This document shows, piece by piece, positions 7,574-14,542 of a DNA stretch of 15,763 nt. The stretch's first letter is position 1, and every line of letters begins with the position of its first letter. The notes beneath the pieces are model-generated. The model was not told where the DNA came from and made no database searches. It was given only the letters and a program-made list of their open reading frames with translations. Location of the stretch: positions 1 to 15,763 of the forward strand of contig DATGHS010000175.1 in assembly GCA_035307785.1 (NCBI GenBank). The letters are read 5' to 3'. This DNA comes from DATGHS01 sp035307785. Its GTDB lineage: Bacteria > Planctomycetota > Planctomycetia > Gemmatales > Gemmataceae. The position numbers and the translations under genes are program-made.

Positions 7574-9022
7574 CTAGCTGTCTTCGCGCGAGGCCAATGG
7601 TCGCTCTTGTTCGGCCAGCAGACTCGCCGTCGAAACGATGGTCATATACTTCGAGCGCTTGCCAAAGGCGCCCCGATAAAACTCCTTTGTAGCGGAGCGG
7701 GCTACCTTCGGGTAATTATTCAGCAAATGCGCCGCTGGCCATTCAAGGTGAAAGATTCCCTCCGCGCCTTCTTGCTGTGCATTGGCAAGTCGATCGGAAT
7801 ACGACGGGTGAGTGTCCAGCAATCCGGTTTTGGCTTGCTTCAGTTCTTTGTCGAGACGGCGAACGTATTTTGCCGGTAACTTCTCGGCATTATGAGAGAT
7901 CAGCGTGACAAAGTCATCGGGCAATTTCTCCTTGCGGCAACAGGCGATGAGGTCCATACAAGCCGCCTCCATGGCCAGGCTTAGCACCGAAATCCGGCGC
8001 GACGTGACGGCAAAACAATCGCTTCCGGCCAGCCGAATTTCGTGGCGGTCGGCATCGTATTCCATTTGTCGTAATAAGAAGCAACTGAGCCCGTGGCCGA
8101 TGATCATTAATACCCAAAGGATGCCGCGAGTTATCCACACGAAGAGTCGCGCCAGCCAAAAAACCGGAGCGAGGCGGCCCGTTTCCAGCGACCACATCAC
8201 CAGCCGCTCGTCCCACGCGTCGCGCTCGAAGACCACGCGCACGAACCAGAAATTGATCGACCGGATAACGTAAGAAAGCCGCATGCCGGCGCCTTGCGAA
8301 AAGTGACCAAGCTCATGAGCGATGACCCCGGCAAGCTGTTGCACAGTGAGTTCGGCGACAAGGGGCATGCCGATAGTCAGCACCAAGTCGTGGCCAAACA
8401 AGCCCGACAAGCCGCTGCCGAATGAAGCCGAGGCGTTTACCTGGCAATCGATATCGATGCGCCTCGGCTCCGGAGCGCCCACCGCGTGAGCAACGCGTTT
8501 GACCAATGCATAGAGTAACGGCGCCTCGGCCACGCTCAGCGTGCGCACACGGCGCGCCTTCGGCGAACGGGCAAACAACGGCTTGATCATGAAAAAGAGG
8601 AGGATCACTCCAGCGAGCAAGGGGGCGATATAACCGAACAGAACGGTCCAGATGCCGGGATGCTTCCAAAGAATCGAGACGTTTTCCGTGACATGGTAGA
8701 AAAGCAAAAAGGCTACGCCAGCGATAAGCACCACGTAAACAATCGGCAGGAAAATCATGCCGACGGCAACCACCAGCAGGCCAACGCGGTGCAACCAGGT
8801 TGTGCGCACCGGCTCAATGTCGTCGCCAAAGGCATCGAGCATTTCGCGCAAGCGCTCTTCCTTGCTTGCCGGCGGGCCAGCGGGCTTAGGAACGGCAAGC
8901 TCAATGGCCGCCATTGCCGGGATTTGCATAATCGTTTCGCATTTTCGGCACTGGCAGCGTTTTCCCGCCAGATCATCCTTGATGACATAGGACGACTGGC
9001 ATTTCGGGCAGGTGACCTTCAT
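7574..9022 (-). CDS. Membrane M48-family zinc metallopeptidase with N-terminal MJ0042-type zinc ribbon
   Basis: A 482-residue integral membrane protease. It opens with a zinc ribbon (Cys5, Cys8, Cys25, Cys28: MKVTCPKC, CRKC) of the MJ0042 type. A Pro/Ala linker follows, then two hydrophobic segments at about 78-112 and 124-148. The M48 catalytic domain has HELGH at 236-240 (two zinc His and catalytic Glu), another hydrophobic stretch (WITRGILWVLMIIGHGLSCFLL), and the EYDADRHEI motif that supplies the third zinc ligand. It ends with THPSYSDRLANA, the usual M48 'HP...R' region. M48 proteases of the HtpX/Ste24 type cleave membrane or misfolded proteins; the substrate here is unknown. ATG 9022 is chosen because the zinc ribbon begins directly there; the in-frame extension would start at TTG and has no family match. 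It is divergent from mog with an 87-nt gap, and is the first gene of the probable operon. Confidence 0.9.
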   Translation of the reverse strand: MKVTCPKCQSSYVIKDDLAGKRCQCRKCETIMQIPAMAAIELAVPKPAGPPASKEERLREMLDAFGDDIEPVRTTWLHRVGLLVVAVGMIFLPIVYVVLIAGVAFLLFYHVTENVSILWKHPGIWTVLFGYIAPLLAGVILLFFMIKPLFARSPKARRVRTLSVAEAPLLYALVKRVAHAVGAPEPRRIDIDCQVNASASFGSGLSGLFGHDLVLTIGMPLVAELTVQQLAGVIAHELGHFSQGAGMRLSYVIRSINFWFVRVVFERDAWDERLVMWSLETGRLAPVFWLARLFVWITRGILWVLMIIGHGLSCFLLRQMEYDADRHEIRLAGSDCFAVTSRRISVLSLAMEAACMDLIACCRKEKLPDDFVTLISHNAEKLPAKYVRRLDKELKQAKTGLLDTHPSYSDRLANAQQEGAEGIFHLEWPAAHLLNNYPKVARSATKEFYRGAFGKRSKYMTIVSTASLLAEQERPLASREDS

Positions 9023-9109
9023 CGGGCACACTCGAAATTGGCTGAAAGCGGAAAAGGCTATTCGGTTCCGTACAATGTCCCGCAAATAGCACGCGGAGCA
9101 ATCATCGTT

Positions 9110-9643
9110 ATGATCGCGTCGATTCGCATTGGCATCGTGACCGTGTCCGACCGGGCCAGCAAGGGCATCTACGAAGACAAAGGTGGCCCGGCCATCCGCG
9201 ACTGTCTGACCGAGATTCTATCGTGCCCATGGGAGCACGTCACGAGAATAATCCCCGACGAGCAGGCCCTGATCGAAAGCACGCTGAAACAACTTTGCGA
9301 TGAGGAACATTGCAGCCTGGTCGTAACCACCGGCGGTACCGGGCCGGCGCGACGCGATGTGACGCCGGAAGCCACCGAAGCGGTTTGCGACAAGTTACTC
9401 GACGGCTTCGGTGAACTCATGCGTGCCGTGTCGCTAAAGTTCGTGCCGACGGCGATCCTGTCGCGGCAGATCGCCGGAATTCGCGGCCAATCGCTAGTCG
9501 TGAATTTGCCCGGCAAGCCGAGCGCCATCCGCGATTGCCTGCTGGCAGTGTTTCCCGCGATTCCGTACTGTATCGATTTGATCGAGGGGCCGTATTTGAC
9601 GACGAACGAAACGGTGGTCAAGGCGTTTCGGCCGAAACAATGA
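9110..9643 (+). CDS. mog: Molybdopterin adenylyltransferase MogA
   Basis: MogA adenylates molybdopterin (MPT + ATP to MPT-AMP) before molybdenum insertion by MoeA, in the cytosol. The 177-residue protein matches E. coli MogA closely: RIGIVTVSDRASKGIYED at 6-23, TTGGTGPARRDVTPEAT at 73-89, GFGELMR, FVPTAILSRQ at 111-120, NLPGKPSAI at 132-140 and IPYCIDLIEGPY at 151-162. Asp50 and Asp83 align with the functionally important Asp49 and Asp82 of the E. coli enzyme. This pattern favours Mog over MoaB. ATG 9110 is chosen because the family starts here; the open frame continues upstream only as an antisense shadow of the M48 gene. GGAG lies 11 nt before the ATG, and TACAAT at 9071-9076 could be a -10 box, without a clear -35. 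No other molybdenum cofactor genes are in the window. Confidence 0.95.
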   Translation: MIASIRIGIVTVSDRASKGIYEDKGGPAIRDCLTEILSCPWEHVTRIIPDEQALIESTLKQLCDEEHCSLVVTTGGTGPARRDVTPEATEAVCDKLLDGFGELMRAVSLKFVPTAILSRQIAGIRGQSLVVNLPGKPSAIRDCLLAVFPAIPYCIDLIEGPYLTTNETVVKAFRPKQ

Positions 9644-9660
9644 GCCGTCGCACCAACCAA

Positions 9661-9690
9661 GCCGCGAGGCGAGTCTTCGAGCCTCGCGGG
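9661..9690. repeat. Palindromic element after mog, family A
   Basis: CCGCGAGGC (9662-9670) and GCCTCGCGG (9681-9689) form a perfect 9-bp stem with a 10-nt loop. It starts 18 nt after the mog TGA and could act as a terminator or stabilise the 3' end, but no T tract follows. Its left half and loop are nearly the same as the arms of the large palindrome at 12271-12354 (shared AGCCGCGAGGCG, then AGTCTTCG), so the two look like copies of one dispersed repeat. Confidence 0.8.
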
Positions 9691-9709
9691 TTATTATGGG
9701 GAGAATCCG

Positions 9710-10594
9710 ATGCGCAAAGTCTTCGGCCTTCTTTTAGTTTTGACGGTCCCAACGGCGCTGCTTGCCCAAACCCCCGAGCAAAAGAAAGCCACCATCAAGT
9801 TCGTGCAGGAGTTGCAGCTTGTGGATGGCGGATTCGCGCCCGCGCCGGTGGATACGCGCATTGATAAAGATCCGAAAGGCAGCTTGCGCGCTACGACATC
9901 CGCACTGCGAGCGCTGAAGTACTTCGGTAGCGAGCCAAGAGACAAAGCGGCGGCAGCCAAGTTCGTGCGCAGTTGTTACTACGCTGAAACGGGCGCTTTC
10001 AGCGATCAACCGGGCGGCAAGCCCGACGTCATCAGCACGGCCATTGGCGTGATGGCCGCGAAGGAAGTCGGTTCGGATCTACCATTGGGAATAAGCGTCG
10101 CTTGGCTGGGTGAACATGCGCAGGAGTTTGAAGAAATGCGCATGGCTGCAGCGGGTATGGAAGCCGCGGGAAAACTTGACACCCATGCCGAACGCTGGTA
10201 TCGGCACCTTCACGGCAAGGCCAACCCCGATGGCAGCTACGGCAAAGGCGCCGAAATTGCTCGGGCAACTGGCGGAACTTTGGTCGCCATTCTGCGTCTC
10301 GGCGGAGAGGTCGAGCATCCAGAGAATGTCATCGATATCCTGAATAAGAATCAGAATGCCGACGGCGCTTTCGGCAAAGACGATTCCGGGGCTTCCGATC
10401 TCGAAACCAGCTACCGCGTGCTGCGCTGTTACCACATGCTGAAGAGCACTCCAACCAAAGAAGCGAAGCTCCGCGAGTTCATCGCCAAGTGCCGCAACGA
10501 AGATGGCGGCTACGGCGTGCAGCCCGGCAAGCCCTCGTTCGTTGGCAGCACCTATTTCGCGGCGATCATTTTGCATTGGCTGGATGAGAAGTGA
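9710..10594 (+). CDS. Secreted prenyltransferase/squalene-cyclase-type repeat protein
   Basis: A 294-residue protein with a clear signal peptide (MRKVFGLLLVLTVPTALLAQ, cleavage near residue 19-20) and at least five repeats of the alpha/alpha-toroid class. The repeats centre on LQLVDGGFAP, TGAFSDQPGG, ANPDGSYGKG, NQNADGAFGKDDSG and NEDGGYGVQPGKPS, each followed by helices such as TTSALRALKYF, ISTAIGVMAAK and STYFAAIILHWL. These repeats build the fold of protein prenyltransferases, terpene cyclases and the thioester proteins. Here there is no cyclase DxDD motif and no evident prenyltransferase zinc site, so the role is more likely binding or structural in the periplasm. The Shine-Dalgarno is strong (GGGGAG at 9698-9703, 6 nt before ATG). 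It is 66 nt from mog, with a palindrome between. Its stop codon overlaps a heptamer array. Confidence 0.85.
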   Translation: MRKVFGLLLVLTVPTALLAQTPEQKKATIKFVQELQLVDGGFAPAPVDTRIDKDPKGSLRATTSALRALKYFGSEPRDKAAAAKFVRSCYYAETGAFSDQPGGKPDVISTAIGVMAAKEVGSDLPLGISVAWLGEHAQEFEEMRMAAAGMEAAGKLDTHAERWYRHLHGKANPDGSYGKGAEIARATGGTLVAILRLGGEVEHPENVIDILNKNQNADGAFGKDDSGASDLETSYRVLRCYHMLKSTPTKEAKLREFIAKCRNEDGGYGVQPGKPSFVGSTYFAAIILHWLDEK

Positions 10595-10634
10595 TTGCCG
10601 ATTGTTGATTGGCAATTGCCGATTGGCGATTGGC
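10593..10634. repeat. Heptamer array overlapping the stop codon of the toroid-repeat gene
   Basis: Six 7-nt units in exact register: GATTGCC, GATTGTT, GATTGGC, AATTGCC, GATTGGC, GATTGGC. The consensus is GATTGSC. The first unit begins inside the TGA (10592-10594) of the upstream gene. Between this array and the next (10635-10666) the sequence is AT-richer with no clear unit. Confidence 0.85.
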
Positions 10635-10666
10635 GAACCAAATGTTACGAACGAGAGTCATTAAGC

Positions 10667-10736
10667 GAGTACTGAGTACTCAGTATTGATCTCTGACCTC
10701 TGATCTCTGACCTCTGACCTCCGACCTTTGATTCGC
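10667..10736. repeat. Ten-unit degenerate heptamer array ending 1 nt before gltX
   Basis: Ten 7-nt units in register: GAGTACT twice, CAGTATT, GATCTCT, GACCTCT, GATCTCT, GACCTCT, GACCTCC, GACCTTT, GATTCGC. Nearly all begin with GA, and the middle six are variants of GAYCTCT. The first units also form a perfect 14-nt palindrome (ACTGAGTACTCAGT, 10671-10684). The array occupies the place where the gltX leader and Shine-Dalgarno should be, and no normal Shine-Dalgarno is visible. This and the preceding array fill most of the 143-nt gap. Confidence 0.85.
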
Positions 10737-10737
10737 A

Positions 10738-12276
10738 ATGATCCGCACCCGCTTCGCTCCCAGTCCTACCGGCTACCTCCACATTGGTGGAGTGCGCACC
10801 GCCCTTTTCAACTGGCTCCTCACGCATCGACATGGCGGCAAGTTCATTCTGCGCATCGATGATACCGACACGGAGCGCAACAGGCCGGAAGCCTTGCAGC
10901 CCATTCTCGATGGCTTCCGCTGGCTGGGCCTGAATTGGGACGAAGGTCCGGAAATCGGCGGACCATGCGCGCCCTATTTTCAGTCGCAACGGTCCGAAAG
11001 ATACACGGTTGCGGCCATGCAGTTGCTTGAAACCGGCGATGCCTATCCCGATTACATGACGAAAGAGGAATTGGAAGCTGATCGCAAAGCCGCGGAGGCC
11101 GCAAAACGGCCCTATATTCACCGTGGACCGCATCGCCACACGCCCGCGTCAGAGTGCGTGCGACTATATCGCGAAAAGCCCACCACGTTGCGCTTCAAGA
11201 TTCCGTTAGGACAGGAGTCAATCGTTGAAGACCTTATTTGCGGACATTGTGTTCAGAAAACCGACTTGATCGGCGATCCGGTGATCCTGCGCGTCGACGG
11301 CCGCCCGCTCTACAACTTCGCCAGTGTGATCGATGACGTAGACATGAAGATCACGCACGTCATCCGCGCCCGCGAGCATCTTTCGAACACTTATGTGCAG
11401 GTCCCCATGTTTGCAGCTCTGGGAGCCGAGCTGCCGAAATTCGGTCATGTTCCGGTTATCAATGAGCCGAATTCGAACAAAAAGCTCAGCAAGCGCGACA
11501 TGAAGAAATTTTTGACGCCGGAAATTCGCGCCAAGCTGCACGCCATCGGTTGGACCGATGAGCAGATCGAAAGCCGCGACGACTTGAATCCGGTGACCGT
11601 CGCCTTCTATCGCGAAATGGGCTATTTGCCCGCCGCAGTAGTGAATTACCTGGGCCGGCTCGGTTGGTCGCTCGACGACAAGACGGAGTTTATTCCGCTG
11701 GATCAAATGATCGCGAACTTCGGCCTGGAGCGCGTGAACGACTCACCGGCCCGCTTCGACCCCGACAAGTTGTACTGGCTTGCCGGCGAATACATGAAGC
11801 TATTACCGATGCCGGAAAAAGTGCAGGGCTGCATTCCGTTCCTAAGGCGGGCCGGCATGATCGCCGACCCCCCAAGCCCCGCCGAGCTAGTGAAACTCGG
11901 ACGCGTGCTGGAGGCAAGCGGTGACCGGATTAAGCTGTTCAGCGACGTCTTGATCTACGGCGGCCCATTCTTCCGCAACGATCCCATTTACGATGAGAAA
12001 GCCGTCACCAAGAAGCTCAAGAAAGCCGGGGCGGCCGATGTTCTCCGTGGCTTTGTGCCGAGATTGCAAGCGGCGGAGCAATTTGACGCGCCGGCTCTTG
12101 AGAAGCTGCTGCACGATTATTGCGCCGAAAAAAACCTTAAGGCCGGCGATTTGGTGCATCCATTGCGCGTGGCAGTCACCGGTGTGGAAGTGGGCATCGG
12201 CCTGTTCGACACGCTCGCGATTTTGGGCCGCGAAGAAACGCTTCGGCGCATTGATATGGGACTTAAACTGGGTTAG
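10738..12276 (+). CDS. gltX: Glutamyl-tRNA synthetase
   Basis: Class I aminoacyl-tRNA synthetase of 512 residues, which charges tRNA-Glu with glutamate in the cytosol. The Rossmann signature RFAPSPTGYLHIGGVRTALFN (HIGH variant HIGG at 15-18) opens the protein and FILRIDDTDTERN follows. The second ATP motif KLSKR is at 249-253. In between are the family segments LRFKIPLG, DPVILRVDGRPLYNFASVIDD and THVIRAREHLSNT. The C-terminal anticodon-binding part contains YLPAAVVNYLGRLGWS, RFDPDKLYWLAGEYM and HPLRVAVTGVEVGIGLFDTL. ATG 10738 gives the canonical N-terminus. No Shine-Dalgarno is evident, since the 70 nt before it are a heptamer array. Whether the enzyme also charges tRNA-Gln cannot be told by eye. 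The TAG stop is the first part of a 36-bp inverted repeat, so the C-terminus may have been set by that element. Confidence 0.98.
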   Translation: MIRTRFAPSPTGYLHIGGVRTALFNWLLTHRHGGKFILRIDDTDTERNRPEALQPILDGFRWLGLNWDEGPEIGGPCAPYFQSQRSERYTVAAMQLLETGDAYPDYMTKEELEADRKAAEAAKRPYIHRGPHRHTPASECVRLYREKPTTLRFKIPLGQESIVEDLICGHCVQKTDLIGDPVILRVDGRPLYNFASVIDDVDMKITHVIRAREHLSNTYVQVPMFAALGAELPKFGHVPVINEPNSNKKLSKRDMKKFLTPEIRAKLHAIGWTDEQIESRDDLNPVTVAFYREMGYLPAAVVNYLGRLGWSLDDKTEFIPLDQMIANFGLERVNDSPARFDPDKLYWLAGEYMKLLPMPEKVQGCIPFLRRAGMIADPPSPAELVKLGRVLEASGDRIKLFSDVLIYGGPFFRNDPIYDEKAVTKKLKKAGAADVLRGFVPRLQAAEQFDAPALEKLLHDYCAEKNLKAGDLVHPLRVAVTGVEVGIGLFDTLAILGREETLRRIDMGLKLG

Positions 12277-12354
12277 CCGCGAGGCGCAGTCTTCGGAGCC
12301 GAGCGCGGCTGTGCGGACGCGCTCGGCTCCGAAGACTGCGCCTCGCGGCTAACC
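12271..12354. repeat. Perfect 36-bp inverted repeat between convergent gltX and TPR genes, family A
   Basis: Arms 12271-12306 and 12319-12354 are exact reverse complements (outer ends GGTTAGCCGCGAGG and CCTCGCGGCTAACC), around a 12-nt loop. The left arm contains the gltX TAG (12274-12276), and the right arm ends 1 nt before the TGA of the TPR gene. It can serve as a bidirectional terminator or mRNA end-protector for both genes, although no T tracts follow. The arm shares AGCCGCGAGGCG and AGTCTTCG with the smaller hairpin at 9661-9690. I see no transposase or target-site duplication. Confidence 0.93.
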
Positions 12355-12355
12355 A

Positions 12356-13681
12356 TCACACATCTCGGAACGGCTTTCCGCCCCGATACAAATCCAACCG
12401 CGATTGATATTCCGGCCGCTCGGGTTCCGACACCAAATGGATCGCCTCTTGCTGGTAGCGCACCGCCTCGTCGAAGTCTCCGTTCTCGGCCAAGGCAGCT
12501 GCGAGTGTGTCCAAGAAGCCCGCCACCTTCCAGCCGGTAAGCTCGCAGGCGCGCCGGGCATGCTCCACGGCTTGCCGGCCGTCGCGCAACTCCGCTTCCG
12601 GCGCCGTCGCGCTGATCCACGCCAGGTGGTTGTGGGCCAGTGCATCATCGGGGTTGATCTCCAGCCCGCGCGCGTGGTCGGCTATCGTGGCCAACTTGTC
12701 GCCCTGTTGCAAGTGCACCGATGCCCGGAGATTCCACGCGGGGGCATGACGCGGATCGAGTTCGATCGTGGCCGTGAAGTCGGCCAGGGCCGCAGGCCAG
12801 TTTTTGTGCTGAAAGTGCGCCAAGCCGCGATTGAAGTGGGCCGATACCAGTTCTGGATCAAGTTCGATGGCTTTGTTGAAGTCCTGAAGCGCAGCTTCAT
12901 GTTTTCCGCTCTGGGCCAGCACCACGCCACGCAGGTTCCACGAAGACGCATGACTCGGCGCCAGTTTCACGGCTCGATTCAGATCGGCAAACGCGGCGTC
13001 GAAGTCGCGCTGATCCAAATGGGTCCGGCCGCGCTGATAGAACGCCTCGGCATTGGTCCCTTCCATGCGCAGCACGGTCGAAAAGTCGTCAATGGCTTTG
13101 CCGTGTTTCCCTAAAGCAAGCCAGCTAGTGCCGCGATAGAGATAAGATCGTGCGTGAAATGGCGAACGCTTGATGGCGGCATTGTAATCTTCAATCGCTT
13201 CCTGGTGCCGCTCCAGCGCCGTGTAGGCGTTGGCACGATTGAACAGAATCCGCGTGGAACTTGGGTCCAGCTCCAAGGCCTTGCAGAAGTCCTCGAGCGC
13301 GGCTTCGGTGTCGTCCATTCGGGCCAGGGCAACGCCGCGGCCGTTGTAGGGATCGGGATCGTCGGGAGTTAGCCGAATGGCTTTGTCATAATCGGCAACG
13401 GCGTCCTGCAGTTCGCCAAAGTCGGCCCGAGCCGTGCCACGGTTGTGCCAAGCGGCCGCGAACTCCGGATCGATGTCAAGCGCCACGCCGTAGTCGGCAA
13501 TGGCGTCGCTTAGTTCCTCAATGGCCGTGAAACAGTTGCCGCGCTCGAAAAAGTATTCTGGCCGAAAGGCGTCTTGCTCGATGGCCAGCGTGATGGAATC
13601 GATGGCTTTCAAGAATTCGCCGCGCCGAGCATACATCTGCCCCTGGCGAAACAGCGCCTGCGGATCAAAGGAGTCGTCCAT
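12356..13681 (-). CDS. Tetratricopeptide-repeat protein, twelve repeats
   Basis: A 441-residue protein made almost wholly of about twelve 34-residue TPR units. Typical cores are FQARRGEF-like (QMYARRGEFLKAIDSITLAI), WHNRGTARADFGELQDAVAD, FNRANAYTALERHQEAIEDY, WNLRGVVLAQSGKHEAAL and FNRGLAHFQHKNWPAALADF. The last two units differ in a way common in planctomycete TPR proteins: HNHLAWISATAPEAELRDG, then ACELTGWKVAGFLDTLAAAL and ENGDFDEAVRYQQEAI. TPR solenoids bind other proteins; no partner or enzymatic domain is visible. There is no signal peptide, so it is likely cytosolic. ATG 13681 is chosen because the first repeat starts right after it; an upstream in-frame GTG at 13762 would read through the palindrome at 13728-13787. 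AGGAG stands only 1 nt before the ATG, an unusually short spacing. Confidence 0.92.
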   Translation of the reverse strand: MDDSFDPQALFRQGQMYARRGEFLKAIDSITLAIEQDAFRPEYFFERGNCFTAIEELSDAIADYGVALDIDPEFAAAWHNRGTARADFGELQDAVADYDKAIRLTPDDPDPYNGRGVALARMDDTEAALEDFCKALELDPSSTRILFNRANAYTALERHQEAIEDYNAAIKRSPFHARSYLYRGTSWLALGKHGKAIDDFSTVLRMEGTNAEAFYQRGRTHLDQRDFDAAFADLNRAVKLAPSHASSWNLRGVVLAQSGKHEAALQDFNKAIELDPELVSAHFNRGLAHFQHKNWPAALADFTATIELDPRHAPAWNLRASVHLQQGDKLATIADHARGLEINPDDALAHNHLAWISATAPEAELRDGRQAVEHARRACELTGWKVAGFLDTLAAALAENGDFDEAVRYQQEAIHLVSEPERPEYQSRLDLYRGGKPFRDV

Positions 13682-13727
13682 ACTCCTATTGTAGCGCGCA
13701 GACGGTGAATAGCGAAACGCGGTTCGG

Positions 13728-13787
13728 TGTAGCGGAATTTCGTGAGAATTCCGATGTCTCAAGCGGAATTCGAGAGAATTCCGCTAC
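13728..13787. repeat. Double-hairpin element with nested inverted repeats
   Basis: The outer arms GTAGCGGAATT (13728-13738) and AATTCCGCTAC (13777-13787) are reverse complements. Inside, the right half alone forms a perfect 10-bp stem (AGCGGAATTC 13762-13771, GAATTCCGCT 13776-13785) with a GAGA tetraloop. The left half forms a 7-bp stem (CGGAATT with AATTCCG). It lies 9 nt downstream of the TAG of the small secreted protein and upstream of the TPR gene, both on the minus strand. It differs in sequence from family A. The remainder of 13682-13796 shows no clear promoter. Confidence 0.82.
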
Positions 13788-13796
13788 CAAATGGCG

Positions 13797-14417
13797 CTAT
13801 TTCTTCGCCGGCAGCGTCTTGGACGCTTCGTCGAGGATGGCGTTCACGTCGGCGTCGGTCATCGGCTTTTTGTCGGTAAATGTGAAGCGCGCGAGCACTT
13901 TGTGCCGGTTATACACCAGCACCACGATCTTATCTTCTTTTCCAATCCCGTAGCTCACCGCTGCTGGGCAATCGGGCCGCTCCAGACCGAGAACGACGTC
14001 TTTCAATTTCAGGCTCTCCGACAGGCCCTCCAGGTCGGCGATCTTTGCTTCGCGGGTGTTGTCCTGGTAGAACTCTTTCTCGAGGTTTAGGAAAATGGCA
14101 AACGCGCCGAACTTTGCGGCCTTATTGGCGGCGGTCATCGCCTCAAGCTTGGTGAGCAGGGTCTTGAGCGGCTCGGGCGGCTGCTTGGCGTCAACGTTCA
14201 CGCAAAAGACGGCCACAGTGGGGTTGAGTTCATGCTCGATGACCAGGCAATGAAGAGTCTTCGCTCGGTTCCCCGTGACATTGTAACTGGGGAAGGGGCC
14301 GGGCAGCATTTCCCCGACTTGACCACTTGATTTCTTGTCTTTCGATTCTTGTGCCGGCAGCAGGGCCGGGCCGAATCCAACGAGGACCAAGGCCAACATG
14401 CCAATTCGCGCCAACAT
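13797..14417 (-). CDS. Small secreted protein of unknown function, possibly thioredoxin-like
   Basis: I do not recognise a named family. The 206-residue protein has a signal peptide (MLARIGMLALVLVGFGPALLPAQ, cleavage probably after ALLPA). It then has a mixed alpha/beta pattern: GEMLPGPFPSYNVTG, TLHCLVIEHELNPTVAVFCV, LLTKLEAMTAANKAAKFGAFAIFLN, then IADLEGLSESLKLKDVVLGLE, DKIVVLVYNRHKVLARFTF, and a closing helix DADVNAILDEASKTL. The order of strands and helices resembles a thioredoxin fold as in exported planctomycete redoxin-like proteins. There is no CxxC; its three Cys are scattered, so a disulfide oxidoreductase activity is unlikely. The start is secure: AAGGAG lies 7 nt before the ATG (plus-strand 14425-14430). 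It is followed by a double hairpin. Confidence 0.8.
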   Translation of the reverse strand: MLARIGMLALVLVGFGPALLPAQESKDKKSSGQVGEMLPGPFPSYNVTGNRAKTLHCLVIEHELNPTVAVFCVNVDAKQPPEPLKTLLTKLEAMTAANKAAKFGAFAIFLNLEKEFYQDNTREAKIADLEGLSESLKLKDVVLGLERPDCPAAVSYGIGKEDKIVVLVYNRHKVLARFTFTDKKPMTDADVNAILDEASKTLPAKK

Positions 14418-14542
14418 TCTGAGGCTCCTTATACATTCGCCAGATCACGGCTTCGATGGTTCGACAATTCCATTCCTGATGGTAATCGGGAAGGCTTATT
14501 GCCACAATCCGAATTGCGATAAAGACGGTCCAAGATTTGTTC

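Noticed and set aside
9023..9085. Longer M48 peptidase starting at TTG 9085
   Set aside because: A TTG start with 21 residues of no family match; ATG 9022 begins directly with the zinc ribbon.
8660..9109. Possible N-terminal extension of mog by 150 residues in the same frame
   Set aside because: The extension is antisense to the M48 peptidase gene, has no family resemblance, and the Mog signature starts exactly at ATG 9110 with a length close to E. coli MogA.
10593..10736. CRISPR-like array between the toroid-repeat gene and gltX
   Set aside because: The units are contiguous 7-mers without spacers, far too short for CRISPR repeats.
12273..12620. Alternative minus-strand frame ending in the large palindrome
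   Set aside because: It overlaps the TPR gene in another frame, and its C-terminal peptide is only the translation of the palindrome arm.
13682..13762. Upstream GTG start for the TPR protein
   Set aside because: It would translate through the palindromic element at 13728-13787, and the first TPR unit begins at ATG 13681.
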